From Buxus sempervirens (Eukaryota; Streptophyta; Magnoliopsida; Buxales; Buxaceae), in contig OX387184.1 in the NCBI GenBank assembly GCA_947561395.2, forward strand, positions 14,364,205 to 14,428,204: DNA of 64,000 bases, in the 5' to 3' direction. The translations under genes were made by a program, and so were the position numbers. The stretch's first letter is position 1; every line of letters starts with the position of its first letter. Below the pieces are notes generated by a model. It was not told the origin of the DNA. It did no database searches and saw nothing but the letters and a program-made list of their open reading frames with translations. Shown here in pieces: positions 12,177 to 24,741 of this stretch.

Positions 12177-13106
12177 CATCGTCTCTATTGTGAACGTATT
12201 AGTTGAAGTATGCCAAGATTATTTTTTTGTTTTCCCACGATCCAAATGGGTATAAATTGTGTAAAGAATAGAAAATTTCAGTAAAAAACTTTCTGGATTT
12301 TATTTAATTTCTTTGTTTTCCTTTGAGACAGAAACCCTTCCGTCCTACATCTTCTAAATTAATATCTTTTGAAATATCCTTCCTATACATTCAGGATGTA
12401 TCATCACTTACGTCGTTCAAATTCTTCCATCCCTCCATGTACCATGGGCATCCGAAACCTACCATTGAGTCCAAATTTCATTTCATCTTTCATATTTTAA
12501 GTATCTTATATCAGTGCTAGAAAATAAGTAAAAAAGAACCTATTTTAAGATTAAAATCAGATCTCGTGAAACCCTTTCTCGGAGAGGATCTAGCTCCCTG
12601 AATCGATCGAAACAATGATACCCTAGCTATAAAAACTTGAATAATGTGTGCATGTATACTTGTACATATATTCCTGAGTTGCATGTTTCTAGTGTTTACA
12701 TGATTTGGCTTTTCAATCAACTTTTACAGTGTATTTTACGACTATTAATTATGACATGATCACCTAATGACTCAAATGCTGCACAAATCCTACTAAGTTA
12801 GGACTTGATGCTGCAGTTATGGCTTCTCAGGTGTGGCGTAGGCGTTAAAAGCTATGAGTTTAGAACACAAATTCCTTGCTACAGTAGTTGTGGGTGTGGC
12901 ATCATTAAGGCGTCATTAATCCATGTTAAGCTGTGCGACGTTGCTCACGTAAGTTGCACCTTCGTGGCTAGGAGGCAGATGAGAGCAGCTGTTGGTGGTC
13001 TCCACCTGCTCACGTGGCATCATCGAAGGCATATCTGGGCCCCCCATTCCATGCTGTCATGAACGTCAAGATTCATGGTCGTCAATTAATTTTTCAATTG
13101 AGAAAA

Positions 13107-15109
13107 TTATGAGTCAGGATTAAGAGAAAGAATTGGAACCTGAATCAAAGGGAATGAGGGTGGAGGCATGAGAGCAGTGAGCAGCTCAGTTGAGGTGTAG
13201 GCTTGATGCCACGTTGGAATGCTCCCGTCACTTGGATTGCTGACATGGCATTCACCACCCATGCTGCGTGGGTCCACGTTTAAGCTTGTTCCATGCGACA
13301 TTGGATCATACATCGAGTGATCCCTGAATATATATTTATATGACAACAAAGATTTGTATTATAATTAAAACAAAATGAACACAACATAATAAATTCCTAT
13401 CCCCATATATGATTTCATTATCAAATGAACATTACTATTACTAGCATAATTCTTTACACAGTTCTATATAAAAGTGAAAAATAAAATAAAATAATACGTA
13501 TACCTCAGAGGGATCAAAGGGTCGGATCCAACGAAGATTTGGGATGGATTGTTATGTGCATTATCAGGTAGCCAATTTACAACATCATTTTCAAATGAAG
13601 AAGATGTCATTCCCTCATGCGAATCCAAATACATCTGCGTTTAATCATCTTTAATTTCAGCTAATTAATTAATAATTATCTCCAGTTATATCTTCTACAT
13701 TAATTTATTAAATTGATTACCTGTATGCTGGATGGATCATAAGAGGATAAATGGTTGCTCAGCAAATACTTCTGCAAGAAGGAAAGTTAGGGCTCTAGTC
13801 TTGAAACTCTGATACTATATAAATACGAAATTCAGTGCATCAAGGTGTATAGATCACCAACCTTTCTCTGGGTGACACGAGACAAGGCCTCCATCAGGTG
13901 TTTCTCACATGATTCGAATTCTCCCATTGACGTGAACTTAAGTGGGTCCGGCTCAAATATCCTGTTGGATGTTTTAAAACACAGGTGATTAAGTTGTAAC
14001 AACAAATTGAAGTTCCAAAATATATCTGTTCTTAATTAGGTTGTATTTCACCGAGACATGTTTGTAGAAAACCCTAAAATCTTAAGAAATAATATTAAGA
14101 CAGAGATGTGAATAATAATAAGAGAGAGTTCTCTATAATTAACCTTAATTGTTCCTCAGCTATCTGAAGTTGATGTTGAAATCTACCGATCTCTTGCTGA
14201 AGTTCCTATATGGGAAATAAATAAATCCAAATATATCAGAAAACCCGTTAGTGAATTAGTGGAAGACTATATATATAGACATGAAATGAAATAACCATAA
14301 GATCTTCCAACTTTAGAATTTATTTACCTCCACGTTAGAGTTAACAGCCGCTGGACTGGTTCAAAGCATCATTAACAGACCATTAGAGGTAAAGAGAAAG
14401 GGGGAAAAAAAAAAAGGTAATCCTTATTAGAATAATAAAATAAGAATCAATTGGCAAAAAATGAGAGAGAGGGAGAGAAGGGAAATACTTGGCTAGTTGA
14501 AGTGCAATATCGTTCTCACTTTTCAGTTTCTTTAGGGTTCTGATCATGTACTGCATGGTTGGTCACGAGACGGTAAATGCAGAAATTGAATTGTATAACT
14601 AAAAATGAAACAGATATAAGCTAAAATATACCCTTTTACCTCTCTATTCTGAATAACCCTGCAAAACCAGAAGCCAAAATCCCTATAAATGAATATGATC
14701 GAACGCAAAGCACAGACAATAAAGTGGAAATTTTGAGTAATAAGAATGTACGTACCCTCCTCTATCATGATCAGGAAGATTAATAAAACGGGCAAGCACG
14801 TCTTCGATCCTATAATTGAGGGGAAAAAGAAAAAAAAGAACCATGAATCGCAACACAGAGAAATTAATGAAGCAGAAAGAAGAAAGGTTGGTGCATGTAA
14901 TGAAAAATGAAATGGGGGGTGCACCTTCGCTTGCCGGAAAAGTGACTAAGACGACCGGAGGGAGAGAACATGATAAGAGCGATGTCAATATCACAAAGGA
15001 TGGAGAGCTCATAGGCCTTCTTAATGAGTCCATTCCTACGCTTAGAGAAGGTAACCTGTCGATTTGTGTTGTTCTCTATTCTCTTAATCTGGAGTTTCAC
15101 TCGACCCAT
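13107..15109 (-). CDS. MIKC*-type MADS-box transcription factor, AGL66/AGL104-like
   Basis: Ten exons join to a 302-residue protein: 15109-14925, 14809-14756, 14658-14640, 14550-14489, 14355-14328, 14205-14144, 13961-13862, 13771-13721, 13634-13504 and 13323-13107. All splice sites are GT-AG and phases agree. Residues 1-60 are the MADS domain, starting [20 protein letters not shown]. The I region is split over several small exons, followed by a keratin-like region with [19 protein letters not shown]. The C-terminus contains EVVxWL-like VVNWLP and the RDHSMYDPM motif. Many small exons between MADS and K regions, and the ARFINLP segment, mark the MIKC* S-clade. Arabidopsis relatives act in late pollen development as heterodimers with P-clade MIKC* proteins on MEF2-type CArG boxes. 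Length is slightly below the ~330 residues of the Arabidopsis proteins. No lesion is visible. Confidence 0.93.
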
Positions 15110-15480
15110 TTTGGCTCTAAGAAAAGATAATTTTGTTGGAGAAACAACAATGACGAGGAAAAACGAATACAGTTTTTTTTTTCCTTTTTTTTTTCAAAAA
15201 ACGAAAAATGCAACAATTCAACAAGGGCTATAAATAAGGAGCTAAAAATGGAGGAGAGAGAAGAATGGGGGTCTTGGAAGGAGCAGACAAGAGATGCGAG
15301 GAAAGAGGAGATATTGAAGGAGATAAAGCGAGACTGGATCGAGGTTTGAGAGAAGGATTTAATGGTAATAAAACTAACTCGTAGTTCGGTTTGAAAATGG
15401 CGATGGAACGAATTTCCCTCTCTGGCTGTCTCTGTCTCTCTCTGTCTCTCTCTCTTCCCCCGAGAGACACCGATCTTAAA
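15110..15480 (-). promoter_or_regulatory. Leader/proximal promoter region of the MADS gene
   Basis: Directly upstream of the MADS start codon. It is rich in poly-T, GA and CTCTCTGTCTC tracts (15415-15455), which is common for plant 5' UTRs. No certain TATA box could be assigned. Confidence 0.35.
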
Positions 15481-17361
15481 GTTGGTTAGGTTGTATGGAT
15501 CAAGTTCCGGGTTGCGTTCGTTGGTTTGAAGAGGGTCTTTTGGAGCGATTCAAGGCCCTTGGTTCGGTCCCACCACCACCACCAGGACAACCAAGCGCCT
15601 CACCCTAAAGGGGATCTCTGCTGATCATTCTACAACTAAGCGTCATCGTACAATCTCAGACGGGTCCCGGTTCAATCAGTTCGTAGTCGTTGCCAATTTT
15701 CATTTGAAAAATTATGAAAAATGGTCATTTTTTGCAATTGAAATCCTGTAGGGCATTTATCTATAATCTTATTTGCTACAAAAACGCTCAATCAAAATTT
15801 TCATTTTTTAAAAAAAATTAAAAATAGCGCCACTTTATTGTAGGAATAAAACGCTTGTATCTATGTATGATGCGCTCATATCCCACATAGAATGTGCTTG
15901 TGTTCCACATAATAATTGAAGCCGCACAGGTGTCTCAAGTAAATAGATCCTGTAATTTAATTATTTTTGACAAGTGATCCTGTAATTTAATTATTTATAG
16001 AAAGTAACATTTTGTTGGAAATAAGTTTTTTGATGGGGGGTTTTTATAAATACTGACTAAAAATGACCCCTTTTTCATTATTTTCCCAATTTCATTTAAG
16101 CAAACCTGCGGATAGAATCACCTTCTATCGCCATAATACCATCAGTCATATCTTTGCAGCAGGCAAAGGAAGGCCGTAAATATATGTATATATACAGACA
16201 CAAATAATATCCTTATCTCTATCAAAGATAAAGATTCAATCCTTGTATTCCCAATTTACTTTAGACTTCCGTCTGTCTGTTTGTCGTGAAGGAGGCTTAG
16301 GCTCATCTGGTCCAACAAAATGTTACTGGGCTGGACTGAGCGTTTAAGGAGGCAAAATAAGACCCAAAGGGCCAAAAACGTTAATGACCCTTACCCAATC
16401 TCTACAGTCTACAGGATCTACGAATTTGTTTCGTCGCTTACAAAATTGGCCCAAATGGGCTGGTTTTCCAGCCTGAGGGCCTGACTTACATGGAAATGAA
16501 ACCTGAACTGCGTGAGTACTTTCTCTTAAGCCCTTGTTACCCAACAGTCAACACTACACTGCCCCTTAAATGTCAGCTTCTAGTTTTTAACATCTTTAGG
16601 CTGCTTTGAGTTATTCTCTCCCTAATTTGGATCACACAGGATTGCAAATTAGATGGTTATGGCATTTTAAATATGTCTGGTTGCTTAATTAAGCCATTAA
16701 TCAGCAAATTGCAAGCCAATGCTCACACCTTGCCTGAATAATGTCAAATATTAATGCATAGAAAGCTAAATATCGGAGACCCAACACCAAGCAAGTGGAT
16801 GGAAACCAGGATTCAATGTGACATGAAACTAGCAATCCAGCAAATGCACTCTCAGAATCCTCTCTTTGTTTACTTGAATCCACTTTCAATTCAATCATAT
16901 TATTCGCACACATCATGTTACGTGCTTTCATCTGAGAGCGCGTAACAGGTTTGTGTACAGGTAAAACACCAGGAGTAATCTTGCATGCTTTACCTATATT
17001 TGCAAAATGAAAGATCTAGGATACTTCGAGGGATCCTTGTCCTCCTTTAATGGCTCATTCGAGGTGAACCAGACCTCCTTGATAACAACTTCACGTTGAG
17101 AGAAGATTAAATGATGCTTTGTTCATGCTTATGGCTTTTAAATTGAAAATGGATAAGAGTTGGAATCAAAATGGAAACATACCTTGCAGCTCCCTATTAC
17201 CAAATCTATAGCAAGAATGAAATAAGTACCTGACTATTCTAAACAACCACACAATTAAGAAAAGGATAAACTTTCTAATGGCAACCTACCTACAATAATT
17301 AAAGAAAGAATATCACATTGATTCTTCTCCCTAAAGACACAACACTAAGGCATCTACATGT
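15481..17361. other. Intergenic with repeat remnants
   Basis: No supported gene. 15748-15780 matches one end of the short MITE at 1205-1339. 15860-16065 resembles 41545-41685: both carry GCGCTC/GCGATCGC-CATATCCCA-type sequence and then AATAAGTTTTTTGA followed by TTTTTATAAATACTGAC. They are therefore two copies of one degraded repeat. Confidence 0.45.
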
Positions 17362-17370
17362 GTATGCTTC

Positions 17371-17504
17371 GAGCATTCATCCTCTACAGCGGGGGCTGTA
17401 AACAGCCCCTTACATTCTGTGGGGGCCCCACCATTCATTTGGGGGGCCCCACACCATACATGTGAGGGGCTGTTTACAGCCCCCGCTGTAGACGATGCCC
17501 ACTC
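17371..17504. mobile_element. 134-bp MITE with 9-bp target duplication
   Basis: Inverted ends (left GAGCATTCATCCTCTACAGC, right read inward GAGTGGGCATCGTCTACAGC) continue into a near-perfect stem of GGGGGCTGTAAACAGCCCC. Flanks carry GTATGCTTC at 17362-17370 and 17505-17513, a perfect 9-bp duplication. A 9-bp duplication suggests a Mutator-like origin. Confidence 0.8.
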
Positions 17505-17538
17505 GTATGCTTCTGTGTTGCACGCTTCTGTGTTGCAC

Positions 17539-18115
17539 TTTTTTTTTTTGCTAAACAAAAGCCAATATATTAATGAACCTTCCGAAGGTAAGTGATCCCC
17601 CTCGCTTCATCAAACAGCATTGATGAAAGAAAGAGGGGGATGGACAGCCAAATACAAGAAAAACGATCCTGAGCATGATTAGCCAATAAGTCAGCAGCTT
17701 GGTTGGCCTCACGAACCACATGGGAAAAAGAAATAGAGGAGAAGCTATTACATAACCCTTTAATCTGAACCAAGGTACTCCTAATCCGCCATGGGAGAAC
17801 TGCCGAGGCCGAAGTGAGCAAATCAATGATGAGTTTTGAATCTCCTTCAACAATCAGATGGGACACACCAGTAGAGATGGCCAACTGAACAGTCTCCAAA
17901 GCGGCTGAGGCTTCCGCTTGGGCACTAGAAGATGCTTCGGACAAGGAGGCTACAGCTGCTATAAAATTCCCAGAACTATCCCTAAGAACACCTCCAATCG
18001 ATGCTTGACGAGTGGAGCTCCGAAAAGACCCATCGAAATTCGCCTTGACCCATGAAGAAGGTGGTCTTTCCCAGCGAATAACAAAGCCTGTATGCACCCC
18101 AGGAGACATACTCTT
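17539..18115 (-). mobile_element. 5'-truncated LINE, RNase H end only
   Basis: On the minus strand an open frame (18109 to 17570, up to 179 residues) encodes the plant L1-type RNase H domain. Visible motifs include VKANFDGSF (catalytic Asp), AEASAALETV (Glu), VEGDSKLII (Asp) and VREANQAADLLANHA. The frame is followed by a 3' tail and an 11-nt poly-A (poly-T at 17539-17549 on the plus strand). Endonuclease and reverse transcriptase are missing, the usual 5' truncation of LINEs. No target duplication was found with confidence. It is diverged from the full LINE at 49227. Confidence 0.8.
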
Positions 18116-18119
18116 GGCT

Positions 18120-19155
18120 CCTTATCACATCAACCATCTAGCCTAATAATAAAAGCGAAAGTGCAAGATTCTAACCAGAACTCAATCTGAATCCTAAAAC
18201 ACACATTTAAGATTTGAATTTGGAAAAAACCATGTAATCGTACTCCAGGAGCTACCTGTGAATAGATTGTCCAAGTCTATTGAGTGTTTATTAAGGATAG
18301 CAATGGAAAGGGTTAATTGGGAAAGCCCCCTCCCCTGTGCCATGCCTGGCTGTTTATCCAGAAGCCAAATTGAAAACTACTCAGTTTCAACATCACTGGT
18401 ACGAGAACAGATGGACTAATCGGTAACTTAACTCCTCATCGTCTCCCCTGTTTTTAAAATATGCTTTTAATCTTTGGATCGTTCATCATAACCAGCTTTG
18501 ATGCTCTAATACAGCTACCCTTATTGCTCAAAAATTTTCTTTTGGTAATAGTAATCTACTGCCTTTTGAGAATCCGAATCAAACTCAGAATATTCCTTCC
18601 TGCCTGGGGCCACCACGTCGAAGCAGAAGATTTTAACCGTGGTGTACTCTGCTCTGAAGCGACCCAGTGCGTAATTTCATTCGTCATGGGAGATTATGCT
18701 GATATTACGAGATTACATGGAAGATCAGGAGACTACCAAAAAAAAATACATGGAAGATCAGGTACAGGTAATGATCAAACAAGCCAAATCCATCTCAGAC
18801 CTAAAGCAGGAACCGTATATGACACCATGAATCACAGCACAAAGGACAACAAATTAAAGAAAGTCCAGACTCCAGAGTCCAGAGAGATCTTTCATTTAAA
18901 CTGTTGTCTCTTTGGAACAAGATAGCGCAGAAACTGGAAGTAACAAAAACAAAAATAAAAAAAAGTAGTGCTCACCCAACAAAGAAAAGGATTGAACCCA
19001 TGAATCTTATCAACACCTTTCATTCAGAATCAAGTTGGGAAGAACCGGGGGGGTGGGGGATGATAAGGATTGGGATTTTACAGTGGTCGGTGAGGAAATT
19101 TATGAGATTATGGATAGCAACGGAAAAAAAACACACACAAAACTGCCTTCTTGAT
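18120..19155. other. Intergenic, 3' flank of the HIPP gene
   Basis: A 154-codon open frame on the plus strand (18461-18925) has no recognisable motif and is not called. The right part, about 18960-19155, should be the HIPP 3' UTR. Confidence 0.4.
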
Positions 19156-19723
19156 CTACATAACAGAGCACGCGTTCGGATTTTCATCACTGAACATGGT
19201 GTATTGCTCTTCTTGTTTGCTGTCATGAGCGGAGTTACTGCTAACTTTCCTAACATAACCAGCCGGTGCCTTCTTGTCATAGGCGTGTGCAGTGTAGGGT
19301 TCAGCCACAAGATTGTAGGGAACATAGGGCCAGATCTCAGCCTTTTTCCCCGTTTGTTTAGCCTTCTTCAAGACTTTCTTTGCATCGACATACCCAGTCA
19401 CAGTCACCTTCTGCTGCTTCCTGTTAATGTCCACAGATTTCACTCCTGCAAGGCACAAGAATATTGTTCTCAAATCCAGCACCATCATCACAGTTAAGGG
19501 GGTCACCTAGAAGAAAATAAAATTAAAAAAAAGGGAACAAAGTGAAGAGGGAAATACCATGGAGCGAAGAGAGGTATTTTTGGACTTTGTGCTCGCACCC
19601 CTCGCAATCCATCCTGACTTTGAGTTCCACAGTCTGCAGGGGCTTCTGAATCTTGTGTCTGTGATGGTCACCACTGCTGCTGCACAAGTTAGAGAAAAAT
19701 TCCATGGTGTTGCCGAGGCCCAT
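19156..19723 (-). CDS. Heavy-metal-associated isoprenylated plant protein (HIPP)
   Basis: Two exons, 19723-19558 and 19445-19156, give 151 residues; the intron is GT-AG in phase 1. I chose the ATG at 19723 because it gives the usual family start (MGLGNTMEFF), while an upstream in-frame ATG at 19774 would add a Lys run encoded by poly-T. The HMA domain spans about residues 30-93, with the metal-binding MDCEGC at 38-43. The typical VTVTGYVDAKKVLKKAK and WPYVPYNLVAEPYTAHAYDK segments follow. The protein ends NPNACSVM, a CaaX box for prenylation. HIPPs bind soft metals and act in metal homeostasis and stress responses, usually at membranes or in the nucleus. The HMA domain split by this intron is the common HIPP arrangement. 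Confidence 0.93.
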
Positions 19724-20549
19724 CTTGTGCTTTTTTTTTTTTTTTTTTGATAGAGGATCTGGTAGAGACTTCAATAGAGAAATGAAACCAGGGCAGAAGC
19801 TTTGTGTTACAGATTTGACGGATTTGGGTTAAAAGATAGAACAAGGAGGAGGAGAATTATGTGTAGCTGGAATGGCAGAATAGGAGTGATGGAAGATAAC
19901 AAACCACAACAGATTTGTTCTTCCTGTAAGTAGAGTAAACTTGCTAATCGAAATTGTTGATATCTGCCTTGCCTTGGAAGAGAAGAGGCTCTAAAGGTTT
20001 TTTCTTCTGAAACTCCTTTACTGCCTCCGAGCTCGCCTTTTACAACACAAAGACCTCCTCTTTTTTTTTTCTTTTTCCTGACGAGACCTCCTCTTAAATA
20101 GGTAATTTTTCACGTTTCAAAGAGAAAGGAAAAGGATGGGGCACCCCCACAGGCTCCACCTCCTCCAAAAGCAGTCAAGAAAGATAAGCAAAACCTTATT
20201 GTCCAGCCTTGAGTTGCTGTCAAAAATCAAAAACTCGTAGAAATATCTTCACAGAGAGAGAAACAGAGTTAACGGCTGAAGAGTCAAGAAAGCTGTCTCA
20301 ACACTCTTTCGAGAAATGCTCGGGCCAGAGGACTTAACCGAAAGTTGAAAAAGAAGTCGAGCCGAGATCCAGCGCTTCCAAACAAAAGGCAAATCACACA
20401 GGATGGTGTCAGGTCCGCGTCTAATGAGGAATCCAAGGGCTGATATGGATGCCACGTCGGTCAGCAATCCGGCCAAATTAAACAGAGACTTTGACGCAAA
20501 TGCTGCTTGTTATCCATATATTGCTCTAGGAAGTCAAGGTAATCTACGT
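19724..20549. other. HIPP promoter side and intergenic
   Basis: Starts with a poly-T run (19731-19748) directly before the start codon on the minus strand, so the leader is A-rich. No gene was seen. Confidence 0.4.
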
Positions 20550-20557
20550 GTTTCATT

Positions 20558-20844
20558 CAAGGTTTGTAATTTCGGTGCCGGTGGACGTGTTGCCCATTAG
20601 CCAAAACGAAATTTCGGCGGCACGCCGCTCCGTTTCGTCGGCACGCTGGTCCGATTCGTCAATAAAAAATACATTTTTTCCCATTTCGCCCATTTCGTTT
20701 CGTTTCGCTCGGCACGCCACTCCGTTTCGGTGATAAATCGTTAAAATTTCGATCAAGTCACCAACGATGCGCCCAGAGCGATTTCCCCTGACGAAACGCA
20801 TCACCAGAGTCCAAAAATCGAAATTTCAACGTCACGCAACCTTG
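20558..20844. mobile_element. 287-bp hAT-like MITE with perfect 8-bp duplication
   Basis: The ends are CAAGGTT and, read inward, CAAGGTTGCG. Both continue into GAAATTTCG-like sequence, and several CGGCACGCC copies lie inside. Flanks show GTTTCATT at 20550-20557 and 20845-20852. The 8-bp duplication favours hAT. No coding capacity. Confidence 0.75.
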
Positions 20845-20852
20845 GTTTCATT

Positions 20853-21933
20853 GTCTGTCACCCCGTTAGAACGTGTTTAACGGCTAATAGGGTCGTGAAC
20901 ATCAATGTTTTCAACCGTGTGAATGCCCCTCAAAGATGACAAAAACTGTTAATCTCAGAGTTTACCAGCACTGCACGTCTCCATGGAAAGTTGCAACTTG
21001 CAAAACTGAATGCTACTTCTTAGAAAATTTGAGGCATTTTTATTATTTTTATCCCCATATTAATTAAATTTGGAGTTGCTTTGTAAGGGCACGGATGAAA
21101 TAGGTGCACACTTTTATTGGCACGATTCCCAAGAAAGCGCTTGGCGTTAAATGTAGTATGGATTACGGTGACTATGCGATGAATAAAAGTGGCTCATTAC
21201 TGAGATGTGGAAAATCCCACTCTATGTCATGAGCTTTGCCTCAAAATTTCCATTCACATGATCGTATGTTACCGAGGCCCGAGCCATTCTTCACCTATAT
21301 ATGAATTTATTCAGACCGACACTGTCACACTGGGGTCCGGTCCTTTTCCTTTTAGAGTACCAAAAAAAAAAAAAAGAGAAGAAAAAAGAAAAAAAGAGAA
21401 AATCTCAACAACTCGATCCAGCTGTTAACCGACACGCCCTAATTTCGGGGTTTTTTTTTTTTTTATGTGCACACAAGTAACATAAGGAGGTTATTACCAA
21501 AAACAAAAAAAGGATATTATATTACCAAAAAAAAAAAAGTAACATGAGGAGGCTAAATCTCAGATGGAGCATTGCCTAGCTAAAATGCTTCCACATGTCC
21601 CCAAAGTGCCAATGGAAACATTAAGGGCATAAAATCGATTAAATTAAAATCCAAGTTTCTGCCGACTCTAGCAAACCATATATATACGACAAGAATGTCT
21701 TGTCTTAGTGGTGGCAATGGTCGCAGGGTCTCCTCATGTCTCCGTCTTTGCTTTTCATAAGATCTTTTGTTGAAGCAAAACTGTTTAATAAACTTTTACT
21801 TTGTTGCTAAAAAGCCAAAAAACATGTTTGATAACTACAGTAGTATATAAATTGTTTTTATGCTATCATATAAAACTACTGTAAATAATTGATGCATTCT
21901 ACTTAAAATATACTTGACATATATTCTAACAGA
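20853..21933. other. Intergenic, no gene seen
   Basis: AT-rich with several poly-A/poly-T runs (for example 21361-21373 and 21451-21464). Nothing is supported as a gene. Confidence 0.45.
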
Positions 21934-22557
21934 TAGAGCAATAATCGGGGGGTCGGTTCGAGTTAAATTTGTTTATTGGTGGGTTGGGAAAACCCAAAAC
22001 CAAACCCAACTCACCAATAATCAAGTTCAACCCACCAACCCGATTAATACTTTTTATTTTTTAATTATAAACAAATACATCAATAAAAAATAACGTGAAT
22101 TAGTGATACAATTTAGGGTTAAACGAGTCGTTATCAGGCTAAACGGGTCATTATCGAGTTAAACGGACCATTATCAAGTTAAATGGGTCATTTTCGGGTT
22201 AACGGATCATTATGGGGTTAAGTGGGTCATTATCGGGTTAAACGAGTTATTATAAGGTTAAACAAGCCATTATTGTGTTAAACAAGTCATTATTGGGATT
22301 AAACGGGTCATTTATCGTATTAAATAGGTCATTATTGGGGTTAAACAGATCATTATCGAGTTAAGCAGGTCATTATCGGGTTAAATGGATCATTATCGAG
22401 TTAAACGGATCATTATTAAGTTAGATTCAAGTTGATCCGAATACGAATGAGTTACTGAGTCCCTAACCCGAATTCGACCCAACTATTACACGAGTCAACC
22501 CGAACCCGTTTATTCTTGTTGGATTCGAACAGGTTGGGTTGATTTTTTCCATGTCTA
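21934..22557. mobile_element. Degraded hAT-like element of the GGGTTGGG family
   Basis: The left end reads TAGAGCAATAATCGG and the right end, read inward, TAGACATGGAAAAAATC. Subterminal GGGTTGGGTT repeats are like those in the elements at 61 and 60236. No 8-bp duplication was found, so it is older or an end is misplaced. Confidence 0.5.
22119..22420 (+). repeat. 20-bp minisatellite, about 15 units
   Basis: Degenerate tandem copies of TTAAACGGGTCATTATCGGG fill the middle of the hAT-like element. Units vary at two to five positions, and some carry one extra base. Confidence 0.9.
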
Positions 22558-22924
22558 GTTTTGTGTTGAGGGTTTTAGAAGCAAGAAAGTAAATTTTTGG
22601 TTAAAGTGAGAAGCAAAATTTCTATGCTTCTCTCGAAAAGCAATTTCATTGTTTTTTATAAATTGCTTCATATGTGCATAAACAAACAACACTTTTGCTT
22701 TCGAAAGCAATTTTTTACCTTCAAAAGCAAAAAAAAAACACTTCTGAAAAACGTTACCAAATGGTACCTAAAACAACTGTGGTGAAAGAGAAACTAAACA
22801 TTTACCTAAAACATCACTATTTGTTAATTGGCTTCTCGCTAGCCTGCCTTTTCCGGCTCTGGTCCATCACAAACGCACCAAACCTTTAACAAAAGCTCAT
22901 AACAGCCGCTACACCCACGTATAA

Positions 22925-23284
22925 GGGGAAATTGGTTTTTAGTGATACTTTTTCAAAATGATTTAGATTCAGTCAACCAATTCTTGTTTATTGGTTTTTA
23001 ATATTACTTTTTTTAACATTATTAAGATTCGGTATTATTTTACTGTTCATTAAAAGTTTCTTCCTAAAATGCCCTCAAAAGACTTTGAAAACCTTTTCAC
23101 TCGTTTGGTTACAAGTGAAGTTTGCAAGTCTTTTTGAAGGCATTCTCAAAAGAAACTCTTAATGAAGAGTACAATGACACTGACTATCAACTATGTTAAA
23201 AAAGTATTGTTAAAAACAAATTACCAAGAATTAGTTGGCTGAATTGAATTATGTTGAAAAAAACCACTAAAAACCAATTTTCCC
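22925..23284. mobile_element. Long-stem foldback MITE
   Basis: The two halves are inverted copies of each other over about 170 bp. The left starts GGGGAAATTGGTTTTTAGTG; the right, read inward, starts GGGAAAATTGGTTTTTAGTG. Both include ACTCGTTTGGTTACAAGTGA near the centre. GGG-starting ends suggest a Mutator-like element; no target duplication was clear. Confidence 0.75.
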
Positions 23285-24725
23285 AAAAACAAGAAAAGAA
23301 AAAATCAAAGGGAAGGATGAAAAGAGATCAGGCACTTCACGTCAGTGACTCCCGCGAGTGAGCAGCAGGTGGTGGACCCTTTTATATTATGAACCAGTTG
23401 AATAATAAGCGTGAATGGTTAGTGGAAAGCGACGCGCACTCCTACCCATTCCATTGCATAGGAGGAGGATAGGACCAGGCACCAACAAGACCGGCCAAAC
23501 CACAATCCACAAATATCTTCCCGCATAAGCAAGCCCGACTGCCCGACCGATGTAAATATCTGAAGTCTGAACACCACCTCTTCAAATTACTCGATGGGTC
23601 TCTCTCTCCAATTACTTTCGACCTTGAGAATATTACACTACCGCAAATCCTGCACAAGAAGACGTGGTGGGTGAGACAAATCTGTCCTAATCAAAGAACC
23701 ACAAACAAGACTTGACAATATGTGGCCCGCTTCCCCTTCCCAAGTTCCCAACTCAAATACGAACCACAAACAATGCAGATGATGGATCAAGGGAGAGAAA
23801 CAAACCTGTCCTAATCAAGGAATTAGGTCGGTCGCAAATGAAATATACAGAACACCAATCCTCCTGTCAAACGAGCCTTGGTAATGAGTTGAGGAAAACG
23901 TAAAACCAACGAAGACATGGTATCTAGGTAACACCTAGGCAAACGAGGCTTGGTAATTATGATGCCCAGGTGCAAAGGAACTGGTTAGTTTTTCTCGGAG
24001 ATGAAATTTACAGACTTATTTTACTAGAAATGCCTGTACAAATTATAATGAAAAAAAGAACAAAAAACCAGGACTGAGGAACCCCAATAGCCAGAAACCA
24101 AAACCGAGGAACCCCATAACCCCAATAAGCACAAAGAACCAAGAAGGGATAACTGTGGGAAAGTAGCAGAGTGCGACCCTCAGGCCAAGATGGTCATAAC
24201 CTTCTCAACCCTGTTCATCATGGCAAGATGATTCCAAAAGAAAACTGGGCTCACGAAGGCCTGTTACAATGAATTCGGACAAGTCATTATGGGCCAACAC
24301 AGTGTCTTGACAACCCCGGACAGATACCCAAAACAGCCGCAAATACCAAGAGAGCAAACTAATGAAAATCAGGAAAAAATTTGTGCTTATCTTGATTTTT
24401 CCTTGGCCCAGACAAACATGAGGGTGTGCCCATTCAGGCTCAATTCATGGAATGTCCCCACATGAGCCCAATGGATTGGACAACCCCATCCACCTTTCCA
24501 ATCTGACAACGTAGTTCACCCCCATGCTTTACGGGTTCAAACCGTTGCCATGCGACAGACACTGCTGCGGCGTGTCTCATGGCCATTGTTTTCTCAACGT
24601 AAATATGTCTTTTCACATTGAGAAATGTGAAAAACAAGGACCGTGAGATGCTCCATGTGGATGCATCTCACGGTTGCAACAGTGTCCGCCGCAGACGATT
24701 TCATCCCATGCTTTACTAATTGGTT
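23285..24725. other. Intergenic, no gene; one weak inverted repeat
   Basis: 24556-24701 has loosely inverted ends around CTGCGGCG. It shares ACCGTGAGATGCTCC with 36169-36183, so both are probably remnants of one repeat family. No coding frame is supported. Confidence 0.4.
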
Positions 24726-24741
24726 ATTTCGTATAAATTTC

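Noticed and set aside
13961-15109. CRISPR, rRNA or tRNA genes, operons and bacterial signals anywhere in the window
   Set aside because: Looked for and not seen; the window is clearly nuclear plant DNA with spliced genes. Tandem repeats here are minisatellites, not spaced CRISPR repeats.
14544-15130. Several overlapping open frames on both strands over the MADS exons
   Set aside because: They are shadows of MADS exons 1-4 read through introns or in the wrong frame.
18461-18925. 154-codon plus-strand open frame
   Set aside because: No motif, hydrophobic low-complexity start, no splice partners, and it overlaps the 3' flank of the HIPP gene; best explained as chance.
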